13,112 bases of DNA from Planctomycetota bacterium (GTDB lineage: Bacteria; Planctomycetota; PUPC01), in assembly GCA_003559755.1 (NCBI GenBank), contig PWKM01000149.1:1-13112 (forward strand), in the 5' to 3' direction. Shown here in pieces: positions 1 to 5,871 of this stretch. Each line of letters opens with the position of its first letter. The first letter of the stretch is position 1. Below the pieces are notes generated by a model that did not search any database, had not been told where the DNA came from, and worked only from the letters and a program-made list of their open reading frames with translations. The position numbers were made by a program, and so were the translations under genes.

Positions 1-59
1 AGGATCGCCTTGCGGATCGCCTTACGAGTACTGTTGATGCGTTCACCAATAACCAGCAA
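1..59 (-). CDS. Partial pterin-binding methyltetrahydrofolate methyltransferase-like protein (N-terminus only)
   Basis: Only the first 19 codons are in the window; the gene continues off the left edge on the minus strand. Read from a TTG start at 59 the protein begins LLVIGERINSTRKAIRKAI. The VIGERIN...RK motif at the extreme N-terminus is characteristic of the pterin-binding TIM-barrel family that includes methyltetrahydrofolate:corrinoid methyltransferases (AcsE/MtgA-like) and the folate-binding module of MetH. Such enzymes transfer the methyl group of methyl-H4folate to a corrinoid protein. The start is supported by a strong Shine-Dalgarno (AGGAG, 70-66) with 6 nt spacing, and no ATG lies in frame nearby. 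A sigma70-like promoter sits upstream at 133-105. The family call rests on 19 residues, so the exact member and substrate cannot be told. Confidence 0.6.
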   Translation of the reverse strand, partial: MLVIGERINSTRKAIRKAI

Positions 60-104
60 GAAAATCTCCTTTAAATTCAACAGGCAAACCACCACCAAAA
101 AACC

Positions 105-133
105 AGTATATCCCGATCCCTGAACCCAATCAA
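105..133 (-). promoter_or_regulatory. Sigma70-type promoter for the leftward methyltransferase gene
   Basis: On the minus strand TTGATT (133-128) is followed by a 17-bp spacer and TATACT (110-105). Transcription would start near 98, giving a leader of about 40 nt that contains the AGGAG ribosome binding site at 70-66. Both hexamers are close to consensus and the geometry is ideal. Confidence 0.6.
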
Positions 134-300
134 GCGATTCGGGCCGGTCAGAGCGATACACGCCGGCCGGCCGATTCGGGCTCGCGCGGCGTACAGTACT
201 CGGCTTGCGTAGATTTCTCGGTCAATCCGGGGTACACTATCGCGTGCTCGGCGGGCTTGACGACGGGGTTTTCCCGCGCCGAGCCCGGAATATTGTTGCA

Positions 301-312
301 AAATCGCGATTT
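301..312. promoter_or_regulatory. Perfect 12-bp palindrome, candidate operator
   Basis: AAATCGCGATTT is its own reverse complement and overlaps the first two bases of the proposed -35 box (311-316) of the comEA-like gene. A protein bound here would contact the RNA polymerase site. No specific regulator can be named. Confidence 0.35.
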
Positions 313-338
313 GTTGTTCATCATGTTTGTCGTATTAT
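311..338 (+). promoter_or_regulatory. Sigma70-type promoter for the comEA-GGDEF pair
   Basis: TTGTTG (311-316), a 16-bp spacer and TATTAT (333-338) form a reasonable promoter. Transcription would start near 345, upstream of the ATG at 369 and downstream of the alternative TTG codon at 327, so it favours the ATG start. The -35 box is only partly consensus. Confidence 0.45.
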
Positions 339-368
339 GTAAGGATTCTGGCAACGTCCGGGTTTGGC

Positions 369-761
369 ATGGCCGATGAGAAACGTCGATGGCCCTGGGT
401 GACATCCGGCGACCGGCTGGTCCTCGCCCTGGTCTTCACTGTTCTGACCGCCCTGGTCGGCGTTCGGCACTGGCACCGTGCCGGGGTCGGCCGGCCCGAG
501 CCGGTGGCCGAGGCCTCCGCCCGGCTGGAAAGCCACCGTGTCGATGTCAACTCGGCGCCGTGGTGGGAACTGCAGGCGCTTCGCGGACTGGGCGAGACCA
601 AGGCCAAGGAGATCGTCGCCTTTCGCGAGCGGAACGGCCCGTTCGCTGACCTGGAGGAGCTCCGCCGGGTCCGCGGGATCGGCCCGCATACACTGGAGCA
701 ACTGCGGCCCTACCTGAAAGTCAAGCCGCCACCGGGGCAGAGCGATGAAGAACGATTCTAA
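369..761 (+). CDS. comEA: ComEA-like membrane-anchored helix-hairpin-helix DNA-binding protein
   Basis: A 130-residue protein. A hydrophobic segment at residues 16-32 is a likely membrane anchor. It is followed by a short linker and a tandem helix-hairpin-helix domain (about 57-118) with the family hallmarks: VDVNSAPWWELQALRGLG (first hairpin LRGLGETKAKEIV), the FRERNGPFADLEEL linker and the second hairpin VRGIGPHTLEQL. This is the ComEA DNA-binding module, which in competent bacteria binds double-stranded DNA at the outer face of the membrane for uptake. I chose ATG 369 over the in-frame TTG at 327 because the best promoter would start transcription between them. No strong Shine-Dalgarno is seen. 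Its last 17 bases overlap the next gene, so the two are probably co-transcribed. Many bacteria carry ComEA-like proteins without proven competence, so the role in uptake is inferred. Confidence 0.85.
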   Translation: MADEKRRWPWVTSGDRLVLALVFTVLTALVGVRHWHRAGVGRPEPVAEASARLESHRVDVNSAPWWELQALRGLGETKAKEIVAFRERNGPFADLEELRRVRGIGPHTLEQLRPYLKVKPPPGQSDEERF

Positions 762-2013
762 ATCCTGGTCGATGGGCCTGTATTGGATTCCGTTTTTCGT
801 GGGGCTGGCCACCGCCTGCACGTACCTCTACTTCCTGGCCGCCCGGGGGCAGGAGTTCGACATCGGGCTTGTCATCATCCTGTCCGCAGGGGTCGTCATC
901 GGCCTGCTGGCGGTCACCCAGGCGATCTTCGCCGCCGCCGACGCCCGGGCGCTGGCCGCGGCCCGTCGGAACGCCGACGAGCTCGAGAGGCGGCTGGCCG
1001 AAGCGCGGGACCACTCCCGGCAGCTCAGCGCCCATTTCGAGGTCCTGTCGGCCATGCGCGAGGTCACCCACATCCTGAGCGACGCCGTCGACCTCGACCA
1101 GATCGCCGAACGCGTCTTCGACGTGCTCCAGCCGCTGTTGGAAGCGTCCGAGATCGTCCTGTTCATCCAGACCGATCAGGGCGATCTCGAACCGAGGGTG
1201 GTCCGGCGAGGCCGCGAGACGCTGTTCCCGGACGAGTTCGACGGCACCGGGCTGGACCTCGACCAGGCGAACGAGGCGCTGGAACGCCAGACGCTGGTCA
1301 AAACCGTGGAGGGCGAGACCAGCCGGTTCTCCGTCCCCCTGATCGCCGACCAGAAGCCGGTCGGCGTGATGCGGTTCGACATCCCGCTCGACGGCTCGCC
1401 GGACGAAAAGGCGGCCCGGCTCGACGAGTTCGAGGCGGTGCTCGCCAATATCGCCAAACACCTGGCATTGGTGGTCAAGACGCCCAACCTCCACGACCGG
1501 GCCACCATCGACGGGCTGACCGGCCTGTTCACCCGCCGCCACTTCGACATCCGCATCGCCGACATGTTCCGGCTCGGCCGCCGCTATGCCCCCCCGTTCT
1601 CGCTGCTCCTGATCGACCTCGACCACTTCAAGGAGGTGAACGACCAGTACGGCCATCGGGCGGGCGACGTGGTCCTGGCCGAGACCGCCCTGCTCGTCAC
1701 CAACGGCATCCGCGACTGCGACAGCGCGTTCCGCTACGGCGGCGAGGAGTTCGCCGTGCTCCTGCCCGAGACCACCGCCAAGGAGGCCTGGAACATCGCC
1801 GAACGACTGCGGAAGAACATAAAAGAGAACGAGGTCGCCGCGGACGGCCACACGGTGAGCGTCACCATCTGCACCGGGATCGCCGAGTACAGCCCCGAAC
1901 TGGCCAACCACGGCGAGCTGGTCGCCCGGGCCGACCAGGCCCTTTACAACGCAAAACAGTCGGGCAGAGACCGCACCGTGCTCGCCGGGGCCGCGGCACG
2001 CGGGTCGGCATAG
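745..2013 (+). CDS. Membrane GAF-GGDEF diguanylate cyclase
   Basis: A 422-residue protein expected to make cyclic di-GMP from two GTP at the inner membrane. It has two N-terminal hydrophobic helices (about 11-32 and 40-62), a charged coiled-coil linker (65-105), a GAF-like sensor region (about 105-245) and a C-terminal GGDEF domain (250-413). The cyclase motifs are intact: DGLTGLFTRR (256-265), the metal-binding DLDHFKEVND (291-300) and YGGEEF with GGEEF at 332-336. An RxxD inhibitory site (RDCD, 323-326) stands in the usual place, so product inhibition by c-di-GMP is likely. The start overlaps the comEA-like gene by 17 nt, implying one transcript and possible translational coupling. What the GAF domain senses cannot be read from the sequence. 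Confidence 0.92.
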   Translation: MKNDSKSWSMGLYWIPFFVGLATACTYLYFLAARGQEFDIGLVIILSAGVVIGLLAVTQAIFAAADARALAAARRNADELERRLAEARDHSRQLSAHFEVLSAMREVTHILSDAVDLDQIAERVFDVLQPLLEASEIVLFIQTDQGDLEPRVVRRGRETLFPDEFDGTGLDLDQANEALERQTLVKTVEGETSRFSVPLIADQKPVGVMRFDIPLDGSPDEKAARLDEFEAVLANIAKHLALVVKTPNLHDRATIDGLTGLFTRRHFDIRIADMFRLGRRYAPPFSLLLIDLDHFKEVNDQYGHRAGDVVLAETALLVTNGIRDCDSAFRYGGEEFAVLLPETTAKEAWNIAERLRKNIKENEVAADGHTVSVTICTGIAEYSPELANHGELVARADQALYNAKQSGRDRTVLAGAAARGSA

Positions 2014-2099
2014 TAACCATCCCGCCGAACCGACCGCACAGAAACGCACAGGGACGTCGGGACCGGGCGCCTGCGCAACCCGAAATGTGCCTGCCCGGC

Positions 2100-2128
2100 T
2101 TGTACCTTTCCCGGTTCAGCCATATAAT
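2100..2128 (+). promoter_or_regulatory. Sigma70-type promoter for the large secreted protein gene
   Basis: TTGTAC (2100-2105), a 17-bp spacer and a perfect TATAAT (2123-2128). Transcription would begin near 2135, about 32 nt ahead of the chosen ATG at 2167. This is one of the strongest promoter matches in the window. Confidence 0.7.
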
Positions 2129-2152
2129 AACATCATCTCACTACTGTTATGG

Positions 2153-2160
2153 AAAGGAGT
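2153..2160 (+). promoter_or_regulatory. Ribosome binding site that fixes the start at 2167
   Basis: AAAGGAGT ends 6 nt before ATG 2167. An earlier in-frame ATG at 2149 would place this motif inside the coding region and would put six extra residues before the signal peptide, so 2167 is the better start. Confidence 0.75.
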
Positions 2161-2166
2161 TCTTCC

Positions 2167-4830
2167 ATGGCACGTCTCTTCGCAGTCGGGATAACCATCC
2201 TTATGGCGGCTTCGGCCCTTTCGGCGAGGGCGGGCGAGGCCGCTGTGTTCATCGAGAAGGAACTGACCCGGGAGTTGGGAGAGGACCTCCAGCTCGCCGC
2301 TCGGGCCGCCGTGCGGCTCGGCGTGCGCTTTCTGAACGACCGGCAGGACGAGGTCGATACCGGGGTGTGGTTCGCGCCCAAACCGCATTCGCTCCGGGAG
2401 CGTGTCGGATACGAGACGTACACCGTCACCCGTCCCGCCCACAGAGTCCCCATCCGGGAGCGCGTCGGATATGAGTGGAGATGGGTGACCGACGAGGACC
2501 CCGACGACCCCTACGCCCCGGTCGGCCGAACACGGGTCAGGCGCCCGGTGTACCGGATCGTCGGCTATCGGGAGGTGCCGGCGCGAGAGGTCGAGCGGCG
2601 GCGCTACAACTACCAAGAGAAAAACGTGGCCAAAATCATCGCCCGATGGCTCGAGGGGACCAACGCACTGGCCCTGTACACCCTGCTGAAGACGGGCGAG
2701 CCGCCCGACTCCGACCGAGTCGTAGATGCGGCCCTGTGGCTCCGCGAGGCGACCCTCGAGGCACATGCCCTGCCCGACACCACCTTCGAACTCGCCTTCT
2801 ATCTGGCATCGTTCGCACAACTCGACCGGGAAGAGTTCGGCGAGTATACCGCCCGACTGCTGGAGAAGCTGCTCCGCGGGCAGATCAAAGAGGGGAACGC
2901 TCGCGGTCTGTGGGGGATGTATTCGGTCGATCTCGACCGGCTCATCGACCTCCAGCGCCGCGAACGGCAGGGCATCCTCATGCGGGAACGGCTGGATGAT
3001 GAACGGCGCGGCTACCACCGCGAGATGAGGGGCGCCCCGGCCGGGCGCCGGGAAACGCTCCAACGTCAGATCGAGCGGAACGAACAATTGCGGGAACGGC
3101 TCATGGAGAGGATCACCGAGACACGGGTGTTGATCGCCGAGCTGTCGCGCGACTTCTCCAGGGGCACGCACTTCAACCGGCGCCGACGCTCCGAGAGGAT
3201 CGGCGGTGACGTCCGGTTCTATCCCGGCGCGTTCTACGACGCCCGGCGCGAGCGGCACGGCGACCTCGCGCACACCCACCTCGCCCTGTTCGCACTTCGC
3301 GAGGCGGTCAGGCACGGGCTGTTCGAGGGCAGCCCCCTCCGCGACGAACTCCAGCCGGCCCTCGCCCGGGCCGCTGCCACCCTCGCCCGGCTCCAGCATG
3401 CCGATGGATCGTGGGGCTTCGGGGCGGTCTCGACCTATCGCCTCAAGCCCGAAGACCTGGACGAGGACCAGATGGGGGAGCGGGTCGAAAAGCAGCGCGA
3501 GGCGAACCAGCCCTGCCTGTCGATGACGGCGGCCGGCCTGGCCGCGATGAACTACATCGCCGAGATCGCCGGCCGGGCCAACGTTCGAGGCCGGTTCGGC
3601 GGGACCATCGACAAGGCCCGGGCCGCTGCGCTCGAGCACCTGGACCAGTACAGCACGCCCGGTGTGACCCCCGAGCTCGAGATATCGAGCCAGTTCGGAT
3701 CGCTCTATTACGCCTTCGCCCTGGCCACGGCTCTGGATGACCCCGCCCTGGTCCGCACACACGCCGCCCGTGTCCCGGACGGCATGATGGCGCGGCTGCT
3801 CTTCGTCCAGGAAGTGGACGGCTCGTGGCCCGACCGGCCTCGATTCAGCTTCGGTACGCCCCAACTGCATCAAACTATTTTCGACTATTCCAGACACACC
3901 GACTACGAGACCCATTTCGACCATAAACTGGTCAACACCTGCTTCGCCATGCTCCTGCTCGCCCAGATGTCCAAACCGACTGTCGGCGGCCGCTGGAACT
4001 GGGCCGACGCACGGGCCCCCGAATCGGAACGGCGGCTGGAGCGCCTCGCATCCCACCTCTCCAAGGACAGCCCGTTCAAGCTTCGGTGGCGGCTGCTCGC
4101 GGGCGATCTGCCACACGGGCTGGCCGTCTTTGTCCCCACCCTCGTTGCCGGCGGCGACGCTGCGCCCGAACAGATCGACCGCGACCGGCTGGCCGAGTTC
4201 CTCGATGACGGGGGCCTGCTCGTCGTGGAGGCCGCCCCGGGCAGCCGGACGGCGACCTCGTTTGCCCGGTCCGCACTCCTGGCCATGTACCCCGATGCCG
4301 CCTTCCGGGCGCTGCCGGACGAGCATCCGGCGTTCACTGAAGTCACCGTGCTGACCGACCCGCCGGAGGTCGAGGCCGCCTGGGACGGGGAGCGGCTGCT
4401 CGCCGTGTTCCTGCCCGAGCGGACTCGCGACGGCGATGGACTCAGCGCGCTCCAGATCACGCAGATCACCGGCAACCTGCTCACAGCACGGACATCGCCG
4501 GACCAGCTCGACCGCAGCCGGATCATCGGCCCCGACGACTGGGAGGAGGTGGAGAAGGACCTGGAAGACGCGATCATCCGCATCCGCGAGCATCGACTCG
4601 ACCCGCCCGAGCCCGAAGAAGAGGGCCAGCCGGAAGCCCCGGACGACGAGGAACCGGCCGCAGAGAAGGAACAGCCGGCCGAAGAGCCCGAGGCGCCGGA
4701 GGAAGCCGAGGAAGAGCCCGACCCTCTCGACGAACTCGAGGCGGAGATCGAAGGGCTGGGGGACCCCGTGCCCGATGACGATGACGATGAAGAGGAGCGG
4801 GTTCCCCTCCGGGACGACGAGCAGTTTTGA
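2167..4830 (+). CDS. Large secreted toroid-repeat protein with DUF4159-like domain and acidic tail
   Basis: An 887-residue protein of unknown function. In order: a signal peptide (1-22, cleavage likely after ARA); an arginine/tyrosine-rich region with three RxVGY motifs (about 77-148), including ETYTVTRP, reminiscent of planctomycete YTV repeats; helical segments (150-255); a charged coiled coil (about 258-330); an alpha/alpha-toroid region resembling prenyltransferase/squalene-cyclase repeats (about 355-605, with QHADGSWGFG and VQEVDGSWPD); and an alpha/beta segment (640-750) with LAEFLDDGGLLVVEAAPGS, SALLAMYPDAAFRALPDEHP. The last part resembles the DUF4159 family, where a strand-loop-helix core is followed by an LPxxHP motif. 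The C-terminus (814-879) is a Glu/Asp/Pro-rich low-complexity tail. It has its own promoter and precedes DUF58 and BatA-type genes, partners often seen with DUF4159 proteins. I infer a structural or scaffold role at the envelope; no catalytic residues are identified. Confidence 0.75.
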   Translation: MARLFAVGITILMAASALSARAGEAAVFIEKELTRELGEDLQLAARAAVRLGVRFLNDRQDEVDTGVWFAPKPHSLRERVGYETYTVTRPAHRVPIRERVGYEWRWVTDEDPDDPYAPVGRTRVRRPVYRIVGYREVPAREVERRRYNYQEKNVAKIIARWLEGTNALALYTLLKTGEPPDSDRVVDAALWLREATLEAHALPDTTFELAFYLASFAQLDREEFGEYTARLLEKLLRGQIKEGNARGLWGMYSVDLDRLIDLQRRERQGILMRERLDDERRGYHREMRGAPAGRRETLQRQIERNEQLRERLMERITETRVLIAELSRDFSRGTHFNRRRRSERIGGDVRFYPGAFYDARRERHGDLAHTHLALFALREAVRHGLFEGSPLRDELQPALARAAATLARLQHADGSWGFGAVSTYRLKPEDLDEDQMGERVEKQREANQPCLSMTAAGLAAMNYIAEIAGRANVRGRFGGTIDKARAAALEHLDQYSTPGVTPELEISSQFGSLYYAFALATALDDPALVRTHAARVPDGMMARLLFVQEVDGSWPDRPRFSFGTPQLHQTIFDYSRHTDYETHFDHKLVNTCFAMLLLAQMSKPTVGGRWNWADARAPESERRLERLASHLSKDSPFKLRWRLLAGDLPHGLAVFVPTLVAGGDAAPEQIDRDRLAEFLDDGGLLVVEAAPGSRTATSFARSALLAMYPDAAFRALPDEHPAFTEVTVLTDPPEVEAAWDGERLLAVFLPERTRDGDGLSALQITQITGNLLTARTSPDQLDRSRIIGPDDWEEVEKDLEDAIIRIREHRLDPPEPEEEGQPEAPDDEEPAAEKEQPAEEPEAPEEAEEEPDPLDELEAEIEGLGDPVPDDDDDEEERVPLRDDEQF
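2394..2474 (+). repeat. 60-bp-period direct repeat encoding RERVGYE twice
   Basis: Two near-identical 21-nt units at 2394-2414 and 2454-2474 differ at two positions (CCGGGAGCGTGTCGGAT versus CCGGGAGCGCGTCGGAT in the first part). They encode RERVGYE at a 20-residue period within the secreted protein. A third, diverged RIVGYR follows at about residue 130. This suggests internal duplication of a short repeat. Confidence 0.7.
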
Positions 4831-4907
4831 CCTCATCACCGGCACCGGATGCCTGCGTCAGGGCGGGCTGCTCCCCCCGTGCCCCGGCCGCATCCCGAGC
4901 CCGTTTG

Positions 4908-4936
4908 TTGACGTTTTCCCGCCGTCTGTCTAGAAT
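4908..4936 (+). promoter_or_regulatory. Sigma70-type promoter for the DUF58-VWA-GDH operon
   Basis: TTGACG (4908-4913), a 17-bp spacer and TAGAAT (4931-4936). Transcription would start near 4943, 35 nt before the DUF58 ATG. The match makes the three downstream genes a likely operon separate from the upstream toroid gene. Confidence 0.65.
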
Positions 4937-4977
4937 CCGACACTGAACCAGCGAGGGGCCACTGCGTTAGTATATAT

Positions 4978-5871
4978 ATGTCCTCAAGCCAACTCATCTC
5001 GCGCGACCTGCTCCCACGGCTCGAACGCCTGGAGGTCGCATTTCGACGGATGCAGCGGGGCCGGCCCGAGGGCGAACGGTCCGGCGGTCGGCGGGGCGGA
5101 CACATCGAGTTCGCCGACTACCGCGAGTACTCGCCCGGCGACGATTTCCGCCACGTCGATTGGAACGTGCTGAGCCGGACCGACGACCTGGTCATCAAGC
5201 AGTTCGAGCGCGAGGAGCAATACGTGCTCCGCCTGCTGCTCGATCGTTCGGCGTCGATGAGCTTCCCCCGTCGGCTCGACGATCCGACGAAGCTGGCCTA
5301 CGGCGCGGCCTGTATCGCCGCCCTCACATACGTCGCCCTGGGCGCGGGGCATCGCGTCGAGGTGGGCGCCTTCGGGGACGATTGCCGGTGGTTCCCCGTG
5401 GGCTCCGATAAGGCCCGCATCACCGCCCTGCTCGACCACCTGGCCGATTTGGGGCCGAGCGGCTCGACCCACGCCGCCGACGCGGTCCGCGCGATCGCCG
5501 ACCGCTCGGCGGAACCGTGCCTGGTCGTCCTGGTGTCCGACCTCTTCGGGGCCGAGTCGGCGAAAGAGCCGTTGGCGGCACTCGCCGCCCGACGGTTCGA
5601 CATCTCGCTCATCCACATCCTGTCCCGCGAGGAGGTCGATCCGCCCGTGCGGGGCCGCATCCGCCTGCGCGGGGCCGAGAGCGGCGAGGCCGTCTCGCTG
5701 CGCATCTCCGACGCCGCCGCGGCCCGATACCGCCGTGCTCTGCGCGATTTCGGGGAGCGGTGGAGCGCGTTCTGTTCCAAGCACGACATCCGTTTCCTGT
5801 CCACCGTGACCGACGTCCCGTTCGAGGACTTCGTGATGCGATACCTCCTGCACGGGGGGCTGGTGCGATGA
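4978..5871 (+). CDS. DUF58 family protein with VWA-like MIDAS
   Basis: A 297-residue soluble protein with the DUF58 signature: GGRRGGHIEFADYREYSPGD (37-54 plus neighbours), DFRHVDWNVLSR (56-67) and KQFEREE (74-80). A von Willebrand A-like fold follows with a complete metal-ion-dependent adhesion motif, DRSASM (D89, S91, S93) and SDLF (D188). In other bacteria DUF58 proteins are encoded beside MoxR AAA+ ATPases and VWA membrane proteins and are thought to act with them in protein maturation or envelope stress. It ends in an ATGA overlap with the next gene, so translation is probably coupled. No good Shine-Dalgarno is seen: GAGGGG lies 19 nt before the ATG and a TATATATA run directly precedes the start. 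The family call is secure; the cellular role is not. Confidence 0.88.
   Translation: MSSSQLISRDLLPRLERLEVAFRRMQRGRPEGERSGGRRGGHIEFADYREYSPGDDFRHVDWNVLSRTDDLVIKQFEREEQYVLRLLLDRSASMSFPRRLDDPTKLAYGAACIAALTYVALGAGHRVEVGAFGDDCRWFPVGSDKARITALLDHLADLGPSGSTHAADAVRAIADRSAEPCLVVLVSDLFGAESAKEPLAALAARRFDISLIHILSREEVDPPVRGRIRLRGAESGEAVSLRISDAAAARYRRALRDFGERWSAFCSKHDIRFLSTVTDVPFEDFVMRYLLHGGLVR

Larger units (their letters stand above)
60..368. other. Divergent intergenic region, no gene seen
   Basis: This stretch separates the leftward methyltransferase-like gene from the rightward comEA-like gene. It holds the leftward promoter, a 12-bp palindrome and the rightward promoter, each listed separately. It also has two direct copies of CGATTCGGGC at 135-144 and 172-181, the first just upstream of the leftward -35 box, and a GC-rich GCCGGCCGGCC run between them. 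Short open frames across it have no ribosome binding site or recognisable family, and I do not call them genes. Confidence 0.5.

Noticed and set aside
327..368. Upstream TTG start extending the comEA-like protein by 14 residues
   Set aside because: The TTG has no ribosome binding site and lies upstream of the predicted transcription start. ATG 369 fits better.
2063..2098. CCGGGC/GCCCGG inverted repeat after the GGDEF gene
   Set aside because: Only six base pairs with a 24-nt loop and no U-run, so too weak to call a terminator.
783..2474. Plus-strand open frame running through the GGDEF gene into the toroid gene
   Set aside because: It is a shifted frame of the diguanylate cyclase, with an arginine/proline-rich sequence and no motifs.
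2116..4845. A very long open frame on the minus strand spanning the whole toroid gene
   Set aside because: It mirrors the real gene on the opposite strand, has no ribosome binding site or recognisable domain, and is a known by-product of strong GC bias at third codon positions. The plus-strand protein has a signal peptide, promoter and family motifs.
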